The notes: a model not told the origin generated them from the sequence alone. A stretch of 15,527 nt of DNA from Phycisphaerae bacterium (GCA_002690755.1 NZFT01000099.1:20932-36458), one strand, 5' to 3'. Numbered from the stretch's first letter, positions 1 through 7,913 are shown. Program-made: numbers and translations.

Positions 1-1380
1 GATCTCTCGGAGACCGTCGCGTTGCTCCTGCCCCCGCCCGACACCGCGACCGACGAGTCGTTGCACGTCGTGATGCGGGACCGGGTGCTCTCCCTGATCG
101 GGGCGGGCGCGGCGGTCAAGGAACGCATCGTGCTCGACGCCTGGTCCGCGCTCGACGCGGAATCGCGACTCGTCTACCACAAGCTCATCCGGGGTGGTTT
201 CCGCATCGGGGTGCAACGGAAGACCGTCGCGAAGGCGCTGGCGAAGGTGGCGGGGGTCGATCTCGATCTCGTCGTCCATCGCCTGGTCGGACGTTTTCGG
301 CCGACCGCCGAGGACTTTCGGCGACTGCTCGATCCACCTTCGCCCGATGAGCACCTCGACCGCCCGTATCCGTTCTTCCTCGCGACCGGTCTCGAAGGCG
401 AGGTCGAAGCGCTCGGCCCGCCCACCGACTGGGTCGCCGAGGAGAAGTGGGACGGGATCCGCGCCCAGTTGATCGTCCGGGACGACTCGATCCGACTCTG
501 GTCCCGCGGCGAGGAATCGATCGAGCCGATGTTCCCCGAACTCCTCGCCGCCGCGCAGCTCCCTCCCGGGACCGTGCTCGACGGCGAGGTCCTGATCTGG
601 GGTCAGAACGGTCCGCGTTCGTTCTTCGAACTGCAGCGACGCCTGAACCGTCGCGTCGCCCCGGCGCCGCAGCTTTCGCTGTTCGGGGAGGAGTCCGCGC
701 GATTCATCGCCTACGACCTGCTCGAGTCCGACGGGGTCGACCGTCGTCCCGAGCCGTTCGAGTCGAGGCGATCGCGTCTCGAACGGTTGCTGGCGAAGCG
801 GACCTCGGACGTGATCGGCATCTCGCCGCTCGTTCCATTCGCGGACTGGTCCGAACTCGCGGCGATCCGGACCGGTTGCGCCGAGCGCGGTACCGAGGGC
901 CTGATGCTCAAGCGGCGTGAATCGATCTACGGCGTCGGACGCACTCGCGGCGAGGACGGATGGATCAAGTGGAAGGTCGATCCGTTCACCCTTGACGCGG
1001 TCCTGATCGGCGCACAGCCGGGATCGGGGCGGCGGGCGAATCTCCACACCGACTGCACCTTCGCGGTCTGGGATCGCCGCGAGGAACCCGCGCGTCTCGT
1101 CACGTTCGCGAAGGCGTATTCGGGGCTCGACCAGGCGGAGATCGAATCCCTCGATCGCTGGATCCGGACCAACACCGTGTCGCGACGTGGGCCGTTCCGA
1201 GAAGTCCGTCCGGAACAGGTGTTCGAACTGGCGTTCGAAGGCATCCAGCGCTCGACGCGGCACCGGTCGGGGCTCGCGGTTCGCTTTCCCCGGATTCTGC
1301 GCTGGCGGAAGGACAAGCCGGCGGACGGGGCGGACGATCTGGAGACGCTCGCCGGACTGCTGTCGGCGTCGGGAACGTGA
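1..1380 (+). CDS. ATP-dependent DNA ligase, 5' end outside window
   Basis: Seals nicks in duplex DNA through a ligase-AMP intermediate. The reading frame is open from base 1 (DLSETVALLLPPP...), which matches the family's N-terminal DNA-binding domain, so the true start lies upstream; a TTG at 22 is not a convincing start. Visible motifs, numbered from base 1: motif I EEKWDGIR with the adenylated Lys149, then DGEVLIW, RFIAYDLL, motif IV EGLMLK (299-304) and motif V WIKWK (321-325). A C-terminal OB-fold follows, with the late EVRPEQVFELAFEGIQ stretch. The layout is that of the bacterial ligases that sit with an Lhr-like helicase, an exonuclease and a metallophosphoesterase in ligase-associated repair operons; those partners would be upstream and cannot be seen. 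It is not a LigD, because no primase or phosphoesterase domain is fused at the C-terminus. The family is certain; the exact subgroup is inferred. Confidence 0.95.
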   Translation, partial: DLSETVALLLPPPDTATDESLHVVMRDRVLSLIGAGAAVKERIVLDAWSALDAESRLVYHKLIRGGFRIGVQRKTVAKALAKVAGVDLDLVVHRLVGRFRPTAEDFRRLLDPPSPDEHLDRPYPFFLATGLEGEVEALGPPTDWVAEEKWDGIRAQLIVRDDSIRLWSRGEESIEPMFPELLAAAQLPPGTVLDGEVLIWGQNGPRSFFELQRRLNRRVAPAPQLSLFGEESARFIAYDLLESDGVDRRPEPFESRRSRLERLLAKRTSDVIGISPLVPFADWSELAAIRTGCAERGTEGLMLKRRESIYGVGRTRGEDGWIKWKVDPFTLDAVLIGAQPGSGRRANLHTDCTFAVWDRREEPARLVTFAKAYSGLDQAEIESLDRWIRTNTVSRRGPFREVRPEQVFELAFEGIQRSTRHRSGLAVRFPRILRWRKDKPADGADDLETLAGLLSASGT

Positions 1381-1493
1381 CTCCGCCGTTCATCTCCTCC
1401 GCCTGCGCGGGACCAGCGTCACATTCGTTCGAGGAGGCTCAGGCGGGTCACTCGACGTTTCATCGTCGGTCACCTCCCAGAAATCCGAGAGGA

Positions 1494-1726
1494 CGAGATC
1501 AGGCGATCCTGCGGCTCGTCGATTTCCTCCCGATCGACTCGAGCAGCACCCGCCCCGCGACGTGCCCCGCGACGACGGTGCGTCGCCGTCCGAGGTCGCG
1601 GACCGGCTGCGGGATTCGGTGCACACCGTGTCGATACTCGTCCGTCGGGCGCACGAGCGGCCCGGGGTCACGAGTCAGGCCGGACCGATGGCAAGACTGT
1701 TGGGGCAGGACTCGGAGGCGGACTGA
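1494..1726 (+). pseudogene. Possible frameshifted remnant of a LuxR-type HTH regulator
   Basis: In frame 2, bases 1589-1705 read SEVADRLRDSVHTVSILVRR and continue AHERPGVTSQ...ARLLGQ, ending at TGA 1724-1726. This resembles the recognition-helix half of a LuxR/GerE DNA-binding domain (usual pattern EIAxRLxxSxxTVxxHxxRxxxKLGVxSR...). The usual first half is absent from that frame. In frame 3, bases 1494-1538 give RDQAILRLVDFLPID, similar to the 'LTxRExxILRLV' start of the same domain. The spacing between the two halves is about 12 residues longer than normal and the frame differs, as expected for a decayed gene. No credible start codon or N-terminal domain is visible. This rests on pattern recognition only; chance similarity in GC-rich DNA remains possible. 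Confidence 0.35.
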
Positions 1727-1752
1727 CAGCGGCGTGGCGGGGGGGGTAGGAT
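1723..1752 (+). promoter_or_regulatory. Candidate sigma-70-type promoter upstream of the MFS gene
   Basis: CTGACA (1723-1728) matches TTGACA at five of six bases. It is followed after 18 bp by TAGGAT (1747-1752), a plausible -10. The -35 overlaps the stop codon of the HTH remnant. Transcription from here would give a leader of roughly 340 nt before the transporter, containing GC-rich inverted repeats around 1833-1880 and two small reading frames. Confidence 0.35.
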
Positions 1753-1771
1753 CCGGGCCGGAGAGACCCAC

Positions 1772-1909
1772 ATGCCCGAACACCTGTGTATTCGTCTCCG
1801 ACTTCAACCTGCAGCGATCTCGCGGTCGCCTCGAGGGTCCGCCCCCCGAACGGACGGACCGAACCCCCCGCCCTCGCCGGGGTCGAACCGGGAGCGAGCC
1901 ACCAGATGA
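1772..1909 (+). CDS. Possible 45-residue leader reading frame
   Basis: ATG at 1772 follows a GGAG (1760-1763) at normal spacing and lies just downstream of the candidate promoter. The predicted product is Arg/Pro/Ser-rich with no recognisable domain. Its TGA (1907-1909) overlaps the ATG of the next small frame (1906) in an ATGA arrangement. Third-position G/C is lower than in the confident genes, so it may be non-coding leader RNA rather than a real gene. Confidence 0.15.
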   Translation: MPEHLCIRLRLQPAAISRSPRGSAPRTDGPNPPPSPGSNRERATR

Positions 1910-2103
1910 AGAAGATGTCGCATCGACGCGCTTCGAAGCTCGGTGAGCTCATCGCCCGCGGCATGATCGGCCACGAGGGCGTGCACGTCGGCCGGCTCGT
2001 CGGTTCGCGACGGGCGAGGGACATCCCGCGCGACGAACTCCGAAAGACGAGCCATCCGGTCGGTGCATCTTCGATGGCCGACGCCGAAGGACCGACGCCA
2101 TGA
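1906..2103 (+). CDS. Possible small basic protein, 65 aa, overlapping the MFS start
   Basis: Starts at ATG 1906 with a GGAG about 11 nt upstream (in 1890-1895). It encodes a 65-residue basic protein (begins MKKMSHRRASKLGELIARGM) without a signal peptide or membrane segment. Its stop TGA (2101-2103) overlaps the ATG (2100) of the transporter gene in the sequence ATGA, the classic arrangement for translational coupling. Third-position G/C is roughly 80 percent by eye, compatible with coding. I do not recognise a family. The alternative is that this is leader RNA. An 83-residue frame on the opposite strand (1804-2055) covers the same bases and looks less protein-like. Confidence 0.3.
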   Translation: MKKMSHRRASKLGELIARGMIGHEGVHVGRLVGSRRARDIPRDELRKTSHPVGASSMADAEGPTP

Positions 2104-3362
2104 CGACCGTCCTGCCGTCCGAAGTCGGGATGCGGCCGCATCAGCGGTCCCGTTTTCGTTTCTTCGTCGCGGGCTTCTGTTTTCTCCTCGGACTGTTGAA
2201 CTACCTCGACCGAGTGGTGCTGTCGTTCGCGATCCGACCGATCGAATCGGATTTCGGGATCGGGGACGCCGAGTTCGGCCTCCTGATGTCGACCTTCGCG
2301 ATCGGCACGCTGGCGGTCAACGGAATCGCGGGCGTGATCCTCGATCGTTTCGGGGTCCGGCGGGTGTGGAGCATCGCACTTCTGGGCTGGTCCACGGTGA
2401 TGATCCTTCAGGGATTCGTCGAGGTGTTCTGGATGTTCCTCGCGCTTCGAGTCCTGCTCGGGCTCGGTGAGGGCGTCAGCTTCCCGGCCATGAACCGAGG
2501 GCTCGTCGACTGGATGCGTCCGAGCGAACTCGGCCGCGCGATCTCCTTCTCGCTGCTCGGGGTTCCGCTCGCCCTGCTGGTGGGCGGCGTCACGCTGGCC
2601 CCGCTGATCCTCGGCGTCGGCTGGCGTTGGTCGTTCGTCACGCTCGGCGTGATCGGTCTCGTGATCGGTGTGCTCTTCACGCTGCTCTACCGCGATCCGC
2701 CCCGCCGGGACGACGCCGCACCGGCCTCCGTGACGCCGACGATTCCGATTCGCCGGGTGCTCCTGAATCCGACCCTGCTCACCACCGGATGGTCGTTCTT
2801 CGCCTTCGGCTGGGTGCTCTTCTTCGCGGTCTCCTGGCTTCCCGGCTACCTCGAGCAGACGTGGAAGATCGACTTGAAGTCCGTCGGCTGGTCGAGCACG
2901 CTGCCGTGGGCGCTCGCACTGGTCCTGATGCCGATCGCGGGGTGGACCTCCGACGCGATCATGGCGCGGACCGGTTCGGTGCGTCGGTCCCGGGTCCACC
3001 TCATCTGGATCTGCCAGTCGCTCGCGGTGATCTGCTTCGTCCCCGTGATCTTCGTCCATTCGGTCGGATGGGCGGTCGCGTTCATCTCGCTCGCGATCGG
3101 ATTCTCGATGGCGCCGAACGGGCCGTACTATTCGATCTGTGCCGACCTCTTCAAGGGACGCACCGGACTGGCGACCGGCGTGATCGTGACCTTCTTCTCC
3201 CTTTCAGGCGTCCTCTGTCCGGTGATCACCGGATGGCTCGCGGGCGCGGGGGGCGATTTCGCGTCGGCCTTCACCGCACTCTGCTTGGTGGTGGGAAGCG
3301 GGGTCCTCGGCATGGTCTGCTTCGCGAACGGACGCGGGCCGATCGCCGAGGACCCGATCTGA
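2100..3362 (+). CDS. MFS transporter, ACS (anion:cation symporter)-like
   Basis: A 420-residue inner-membrane transporter of the major facilitator superfamily, of normal length with about 12 hydrophobic segments. TM1 carries NYLDR (34-38), as in the anion:cation symporter and hexuronate/phthalate-type branch. The loop between TM2 and TM3 has the DRFGVRR signature (82-88), and TM4 has RVLLGLGEGVSFPA (117-130). The second half starts near residue 220 after a charged loop (RDPPRRDD). The start at 2100 is backed by GAAGGA (2086-2091) at 8-nt spacing and by the ATGA overlap with the small frame upstream. The substrate cannot be read from sequence; organic anions such as sugar acids are usual in this branch. 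The phosphoesterase gene begins 74 bp downstream on the same strand, so the two may be co-transcribed. Confidence 0.9.
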   Translation: MTTVLPSEVGMRPHQRSRFRFFVAGFCFLLGLLNYLDRVVLSFAIRPIESDFGIGDAEFGLLMSTFAIGTLAVNGIAGVILDRFGVRRVWSIALLGWSTVMILQGFVEVFWMFLALRVLLGLGEGVSFPAMNRGLVDWMRPSELGRAISFSLLGVPLALLVGGVTLAPLILGVGWRWSFVTLGVIGLVIGVLFTLLYRDPPRRDDAAPASVTPTIPIRRVLLNPTLLTTGWSFFAFGWVLFFAVSWLPGYLEQTWKIDLKSVGWSSTLPWALALVLMPIAGWTSDAIMARTGSVRRSRVHLIWICQSLAVICFVPVIFVHSVGWAVAFISLAIGFSMAPNGPYYSICADLFKGRTGLATGVIVTFFSLSGVLCPVITGWLAGAGGDFASAFTALCLVVGSGVLGMVCFANGRGPIAEDPI

Positions 3363-3436
3363 TCGATGACGGTCGAGCCGTTGTTTCCTTTTCGCGACGT
3401 TTCTCTCTTTCGCCCCTGCTGGTGGAGACGAGTTCG

Positions 3437-4456
3437 ATGACTGAACGCTTCGACCGAGATCGTCGGGAACCGACATGTCCGAGCCGGCGCGCGTTTCTGG
3501 AGACCGCCGCGCTCGCGTCGTTGGCGATCGCGCTGCCGCGGCGGTCGTCGGCCGCGATCCGGACCCTCGCGGCGCCGGTGGAATTCGGGGTGATCACGGA
3601 TCTGCATCACGACATCATGCACGACGGGGAGGCTCGTCTCGAGACTTTCCTGGCGGCGATGTCGAAGCGCTCGCCGGACGCGATCCTCCAGCTCGGCGAT
3701 TTCGCGTACCCCCTCCCCGAGAACGAAGCGGTCATCCGCCGCTTCAACGAAGCGCACCCCCGGTCTTTGCACGTCATCGGCAACCACGACCTCGATCGAG
3801 GCGTCACGAAGACGCAGTGCGTGGAGCGGTTCGGAATGCCCGGCCGCCACTACGCGACGGACATCGGCGGCATACGGCTGGTGGTTCTCGACGGAAACGA
3901 TCGCGGCTCACCGGCCGGTCGGGGCGGCTACCCCTCGTACGTCGGTCCCGAACAGGTCGCGTGGCTGAAGGCGCAACTCGCCTCGGGCGAGGAGCCGATC
4001 GTCGTGGCGTGCCATCAACCGCTCGCGGGCGTCTTCGCGGTCGACAACGCGGAAGAGATCGGGGCGATTCTCGGCGCCGCCGCGGACCGCGTGATCCTGG
4101 TGATCAATGGTCATTCGCACACCGATCAGATGGTCCGGGTCGCGGGGGTCACCCATCTGCACGTGAACTCCGCGTCCTATCAATGGGTCGGTGGTGATCA
4201 CCGGCACTCGAGCTACGCCGAGGACATCCACGAGAAGCATCCCTGGATCGCGTGCACCTGTCCGTATCGGGACGGCCTCTTCGCCCGGATCACGATCGAC
4301 CCCGGTGACCTGGAGATCCGGGTCGAGGGTGTCGGGAGCAGCTGGGTGGGTGCGTCGCCGGCGGAACTCGGCGTCGACCTCGATCCGCGGCTCACCAACG
4401 GCGAAGAGATCGCCCCGCGGATCCGCGACCGTCGGATCACCCGGGTCCGTCGATGA
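3437..4456 (+). CDS. Tat-exported metallophosphoesterase (calcineurin-like)
   Basis: A 339-residue hydrolase predicted to cleave phosphomono- or phosphodiesters with a two-metal centre outside the cytoplasm. The N-terminus has a twin-arginine signal (SRRAFLETAALASLAIAL, RR at 17-18). Core motifs appear in order: DLHHD (Asp55, His57), LQLGDF (Gly87-Asp88), GNHD (115-118), ACHQPL (His193) and NGHSH (224-228). Together these give the metal ligands of the calcineurin-like family. The start at 3437 is chosen because GGAG (3424-3427) lies 9 nt upstream and it places the RR motif near the N-terminus; upstream in-frame codons run into the transporter gene. The pairing with an MFS symporter suggests that a phosphorylated compound is cleaved in the periplasm and its product imported, but this is inference. 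It is not the ligase-associated MPE, which lacks an export signal. Confidence 0.88.
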   Translation: MTERFDRDRREPTCPSRRAFLETAALASLAIALPRRSSAAIRTLAAPVEFGVITDLHHDIMHDGEARLETFLAAMSKRSPDAILQLGDFAYPLPENEAVIRRFNEAHPRSLHVIGNHDLDRGVTKTQCVERFGMPGRHYATDIGGIRLVVLDGNDRGSPAGRGGYPSYVGPEQVAWLKAQLASGEEPIVVACHQPLAGVFAVDNAEEIGAILGAAADRVILVINGHSHTDQMVRVAGVTHLHVNSASYQWVGGDHRHSSYAEDIHEKHPWIACTCPYRDGLFARITIDPGDLEIRVEGVGSSWVGASPAELGVDLDPRLTNGEEIAPRIRDRRITRVRR

Positions 4457-4500
4457 CGGCGGGGGTTCGCCGTGGCCGGACCGCGTCGGTGGCGTTCGCA

Positions 4501-4506
4501 TAGCAT
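4501..4506 (+). promoter_or_regulatory. Candidate -10 element for the NTF2-like gene
   Basis: TAGCAT, 61 bp before the start codon at 4568, fits the TAnnnT pattern of a -10. No good -35 is present at 16-18 bp, so this is weak support for a separate promoter between the phosphoesterase and NTF2-like genes. Confidence 0.25.
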
Positions 4507-4567
4507 TGAGGTTCGCGGCGGCGATCCGATTCGGGATCGTCCGCGTGGAAGCAACAGGAGCGCGAAC

Positions 4568-4933
4568 ATGAGCGACGTCGAACTGATCGAAGGATGCGTC
4601 GAGCGGTACTACGCCAGTCTCCGTGGCTCCGACCCCGCGCTGGTGCGCGAGGTCTTCCACCCCAACGCGAAGATCACGGGCTACCTGCCGGACGGACTCC
4701 ACGAGATGAGCGTCGAGGACTTCGCGGGATTCGTCGAAGCCCAGCAACCCTCGCCGGACGCGTCGGACGCGCCCCGAATGCTGGAGATCCTCTCCTGCGA
4801 GATCGCGGGCGAGACGGCGGCGGTGCGTCTTCGCGAGTCCTACCTTGGAATGACCTTCCTCGACACCTTCGGGATGCTTCGAGTGGACGGCCGCTGGACG
4901 ATCTACAACAAGCTCTTCCACGTCGAATCCTGA
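4568..4933 (+). CDS. NTF2-like / putative lumazine-binding family protein
   Basis: A 121-residue cytoplasmic protein of the cystatin-like NTF2 fold, close to the 'putative lumazine-binding' (SnoaL/DUF4440-like) group. Visible family features: the N-terminal helix IEGCVERYYASLRGSDPALV, then VFHPNAKITGYL, a central FAGFVEAQ helix, the strand EILSCEIAGETAAVRL, and the terminal DTFGMLRVDGRWTIYNKLF. Length matches the family. The start has AGGAG (4556-4560) with 7-nt spacing. Members bind small ligands or act as accessory enzymes, and no specific reaction can be named from sequence. It is convergent with the photolyase gene, with only 19 bp between their stop codons and no clear terminator. Confidence 0.82.
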   Translation: MSDVELIEGCVERYYASLRGSDPALVREVFHPNAKITGYLPDGLHEMSVEDFAGFVEAQQPSPDASDAPRMLEILSCEIAGETAAVRLRESYLGMTFLDTFGMLRVDGRWTIYNKLFHVES

Positions 4934-4952
4934 GTTCGTCGAGGCCGGATGG

Positions 4953-6473
4953 TCAACGACGTTCGGCGCGACGACTCCGCGAACCGTGCCTCCGGTAGAC
5001 GCGGGACGCCTCCTGCCTGGCCCGGCTCGTGCCCCGGGCGTCGAAGATCCGCTGTTTCGCCGCGCGGTAGGCCGTTTCGTGATCGACCACGGGGGCGGGG
5101 TAGTTCTCGCCGATGAGACATCCGGCCATGTGCTGGGTGAGCGGGGGCATCTCTTCCGGTCGGGCGACGTGCTCGTCCGGCACGTCGGCGAGTTCCGGGA
5201 CCCAGCGCCGGATGAAGCGTCCTTCGGGATCCTGGTCGATCGCCTGCTTCACCGGCGAATAGATGCGGACGGTGTTGATCCCGGTCACCCCCGATTGCAT
5301 CTGGCACTGCGAGTAGTGGATGCCCGCTTCGAAGTCGAGGAACCGGGTGGCGAGGTGCTCGGCGACCGGCTTCCAGTGGAGCCAGAGGTGATACGCGGCG
5401 AAGGAGACGAGCATCGCCCGCATCCGGAAGTTGATCCATCCGGTTCGGTCGAGGCAGCGCATGCACGCGTCGACCAGGGGGTAGCCCGTCCGGCCGCCGA
5501 CCCAGGCGTCGAATCGAGCCTGTTCCTCCGGGGTCCAGCGGGCGCGATCCTCCTGACGCAGGCCGTCGAAGGCGCGGTTGAAGTTGCGGAACTCGATCTC
5601 GGGTTCGTCCTCGAGCTTCTGCATGAAGTGGCAGTGCCAGCGCAGTCGCTTCTCGTAGCTCGCGAGGGACCGTCGCCATCCGCCGGTCGCCGGATCCTCG
5701 CGAAGCGATTCGATCCGGTCGCGGGTGGCGTGGTGCACGGTGCGGATGGAGATCGAGCCGTACGCGAGATGCGGGCTCAGTCGACTGCAGGCCGTCCAAC
5801 CTTCGATGGGGGTCGACATCGCCCGCTGGTAATGCTCTCCACGTTCGTGCAGGAACGAGTGCAGGACCTCGTTCGCGTCGATCTCGCCGCCACGCTGGGC
5901 GTCGATCATCGGATTCACGGTGGTGCCGTGGATGTCGCTGGCCGGGGCGTCCTCCGCCGCGAGGATCTCCATCTGGTCGGCGGTCGGCCCCGCGATCGAG
6001 GTCGGGGCGGGAAGCGGCGGGGGGGCCATTCTTCGTCGCCACCGACCGGCCCAGCCGTCGCGGGAGGCGAGCGGTCGGACCACGCCGTGCTGCGGTCGCT
6101 CGATCCAGCGGACGTTCCGGCGTCGACACCACGCCGCGACCCGACGATCCCGGGCGTAGGTGATCGCGAGTCCGGTCTCCTCGTGACTCCGAAGTTCCTC
6201 GAATCGCCATTGATCATGGAGGCGGTCGAGCGTCTCCGGCATGGCGCCGTGTCGCACCAGCAGGACCGAACCGAGCGATGCGAGTCGGTCCCGGAGTTCC
6301 CCGAGACAGTCCTCGATGAAGGCGAGATGCCGCGGCGACCATTCCGGGGACGCCAGCACCTCGGGCTCGTGGGTGTAGAGGCCGACCACCGGACCGTGCT
6401 CGGCGGCTTCGACGAGGGGTGCGTGATCCGCGACCCGCAGGTCGCGTTTGAACCAGACGACGGCGCGTGGCAT
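4953..6473 (-). CDS. Deoxyribodipyrimidine photolyase / cryptochrome family
   Basis: A 506-residue flavoprotein predicted to repair UV-induced pyrimidine dimers with light energy. The N-terminal antenna (Rossmann) domain begins AVVWFKRDLRVADHAPLVEA. The C-terminal FAD-binding domain contains CSRLSPHLAYGSIS, then GYPLVDACMRCLDRTGWINF (about 328-347), and further on IHYSQCQMQSGVTGINT and FIRRWVPEL. I place the start at ATG 6473-6471 because the conserved VVWFKRDLRV begins four residues later; a longer frame upstream is Arg/His-rich and unlike the family. Family assignment is firm. Whether it is a CPD photolyase, a 6-4 photolyase or a cryptochrome-like sensor cannot be settled without a tree. 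The tail after residue 480 is unusually Arg-rich (SRVYRRHGSRSRRAERR). Confidence 0.93.
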   Translation of the reverse strand: MPRAVVWFKRDLRVADHAPLVEAAEHGPVVGLYTHEPEVLASPEWSPRHLAFIEDCLGELRDRLASLGSVLLVRHGAMPETLDRLHDQWRFEELRSHEETGLAITYARDRRVAAWCRRRNVRWIERPQHGVVRPLASRDGWAGRWRRRMAPPPLPAPTSIAGPTADQMEILAAEDAPASDIHGTTVNPMIDAQRGGEIDANEVLHSFLHERGEHYQRAMSTPIEGWTACSRLSPHLAYGSISIRTVHHATRDRIESLREDPATGGWRRSLASYEKRLRWHCHFMQKLEDEPEIEFRNFNRAFDGLRQEDRARWTPEEQARFDAWVGGRTGYPLVDACMRCLDRTGWINFRMRAMLVSFAAYHLWLHWKPVAEHLATRFLDFEAGIHYSQCQMQSGVTGINTVRIYSPVKQAIDQDPEGRFIRRWVPELADVPDEHVARPEEMPPLTQHMAGCLIGENYPAPVVDHETAYRAAKQRIFDARGTSRARQEASRVYRRHGSRSRRAERR

Positions 6474-6607
6474 CCGATCCGTTTCGTGACCGGTCCCGGC
6501 GTGGATTCGACGATGCCGATGGTGGGTGGAAACACGATGACGTCCGGACGGGTGATTTTCACCGGCCCGATGCCGGGATGACGGAGGTACTCGTGATTCA
6601 AGATCGA

Positions 6608-6613
6608 TAGACT
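6608..6613 (+). promoter_or_regulatory. Candidate -10 element for the AIM24-family gene
   Basis: TAGACT lies 48 bp before the start at 6662, in the 188-bp gap shared with the divergent photolyase gene. It fits TAnnnT, but no clear -35 is present. No operator-like repeat was found in this gap. Confidence 0.25.
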
Positions 6614-6661
6614 TTCGTCCGGCGAATTCGCGAAACCCCAACCCGAAGAAAGAGCCCGCCC

Positions 6662-7366
6662 ATGCTGATCGAACACACCATTCTCGGAAACGACATGCAG
6701 GCGGTCGAGGTCACGCTGCAGCCGGGCCAGGAGCTCGTCGCGGAGGCGTCGACCCTGCTGGCGATGGACGAGGGCATCACCTTCGAGGCACGGGTCGGCG
6801 ACGGCTCCGGCAAGAGCGGAGGGCTGATGGGGGCGTTGGGGCGGGCGGTCACCGGCGCGGGCGTGTTCCTGACCCACTTCGAGAACGGTGGAAGCGGGCC
6901 TGCGAAGGTCTCGTTCGCCGCGAACAGTCCGGGTCGCATCGTGCCGGTCCATCTTCCCGACTGGGGCAACGCGATCAAGGTCGAGCACAGCGGCTTCCTG
7001 TGCGCGACCAAGGGCACGCACATCAACGCGAAACGGGCCAACCGGATCCGGGCGGGCGTGTTCGGCGGCGCGGGCTTCTTCCTCCAGCAGCTGGAAGGTG
7101 ACGGCACGGCGTTCCTGCACTGCTGCGGTTCGGTGATCGAACGCACGCTCGACGACGAGGTGCTGCGGTGCGAGCCCGGTGCGGTGGTGGCGTTCGATCA
7201 GGGGCTCGACTTCTCGATCGAGCGGGCCGGAAATCTCAAGACCATGGTGTTCGGCGGCGACGGTGTCTTCCTCGCGACGATCCGGGGTTCGGGCAAGGTG
7301 ATCATGCAGAGCCTGCCCTGGGGTCGCGTGGTCAGCCACATCGTCGCGCAATGTCCCAGCAAGTAG
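6662..7366 (+). CDS. AIM24 / TIGR00266 family protein
   Basis: A 234-residue protein with the single AIM24 domain, near the usual length for bacterial members. Visible hallmarks: the opening HTILGNDMQAVEVTLQPGQE, LVAEASTLLAMDEGI, a Gly-rich loop (GKSGGLMGALGRAVTGAGVF), NSPGRIVPV, GGAGFFLQQLEGDGTAFLHC in the middle, then LDDEVLRCEPGAVVAFD and the late strand NLKTMVFGGDGVFLATI. The fold is a beta-sandwich related to mitochondrial AIM24 and tryptophan-RNA-binding attenuator-like proteins; its bacterial role is not settled. An AAGAAAGAG stretch about 8 nt upstream supports the start. There is no signal peptide, so it is probably cytoplasmic. The acetyltransferase gene follows 46 bp later on the same strand. 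Confidence 0.9.
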   Translation: MLIEHTILGNDMQAVEVTLQPGQELVAEASTLLAMDEGITFEARVGDGSGKSGGLMGALGRAVTGAGVFLTHFENGGSGPAKVSFAANSPGRIVPVHLPDWGNAIKVEHSGFLCATKGTHINAKRANRIRAGVFGGAGFFLQQLEGDGTAFLHCCGSVIERTLDDEVLRCEPGAVVAFDQGLDFSIERAGNLKTMVFGGDGVFLATIRGSGKVIMQSLPWGRVVSHIVAQCPSK

Positions 7367-7412
7367 CGGGCTCGGCGTCGGTTTCACGGGTTCAGGGGAA
7401 GGGACGGCTTCG

Positions 7413-7877
7413 ATGACCGATCTCGAAATCGCGCTCGACGATCCGACGGCCGCCGACGTCGCGCTCGCGCTGCAGGCCCATCTCGACTTCGCTCAGGAGT
7501 GGTCCTTGCCGGAGAACGTCAACGTGCTCGACGCGAAGACGCTCGCGGCGGAGGGTGTGCAGTTCTTCGCCGCTCGAGGGGGAGGACGGCTGCTCGCGAT
7601 CGGCGCTGTGAGTCCATTCGAGGAAAATCACGTCGAGATCAAGTCGATGCACACGCTTGAAGCGGCCCGCGGACGTGGGATCGGCTGGGCGATGCTCGAG
7701 CGTCTGGTGTCGACGGCCTACGAGCAGGGCGCCGGCCGCGTGAGCCTCGAGACCGGAACCGGCAAGGGCTTCGCGCCCGCGCGTCGGCTGTATGAACGTG
7801 GAGGTTTCAAGATCTGCCCGCCGTTCGGCGAGTACCGCCACTGTCCGGACAGCGTCTGCATGACCCGGCGGATCTGA
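7413..7877 (+). CDS. GNAT-family N-acetyltransferase
   Basis: A 154-residue acetyl-CoA-dependent acyltransferase that transfers an acetyl group to an amine of unknown substrate. The core strand VEIKSMHTLEAARGRGIGWAML contains the acetyl-CoA pyrophosphate loop RGRGIG (86-91). The end of the domain shows the typical ARRLYERGGF segment, followed by CPPFGEYRHCPDSVCM. This tail is characteristic of a subgroup of small putative acetyltransferases. GGGAAGGGA about 8 nt upstream fixes the start. Possibly co-transcribed with the AIM24 gene. It converges on the Fur-family gene, with 36 bp between their stop codons and only a small GC-rich inverted repeat there. Confidence 0.9.
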   Translation: MTDLEIALDDPTAADVALALQAHLDFAQEWSLPENVNVLDAKTLAAEGVQFFAARGGGRLLAIGAVSPFEENHVEIKSMHTLEAARGRGIGWAMLERLVSTAYEQGAGRVSLETGTGKGFAPARRLYERGGFKICPPFGEYRHCPDSVCMTRRI

Positions 7878-7913
7878 GCTTCGCCGCGCTGGGGCGGCTT
7901 CGGCCCGGAGGGA

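Noticed and set aside
1668..3059. A 463-codon minus-strand frame opposite the MFS gene
   Set aside because: The translation is an Asp/Glu/Arg/His/Pro-rich string typical of antisense reading in GC-rich DNA, while the opposite strand encodes a clear 12-helix transporter.
2627..3436. A long upstream extension of the metallophosphoesterase frame
   Set aside because: It overlaps the transporter gene in another frame and is Arg-rich nonsense; the Tat signal and ribosome-binding site place the start at 3437.
4986..6581. A 531-codon open frame on the plus strand opposite the photolyase gene
   Set aside because: It mirrors the photolyase coding strand; its translation has no domain and reflects G/C at third positions of the real gene. 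The photolyase motifs are unmistakable.
6474..6641. N-terminal extension of the photolyase to a start at 6641
   Set aside because: The extra 56 residues are Arg/His-rich and unlike the family, whose conserved first strand begins right after the ATG at 6473.
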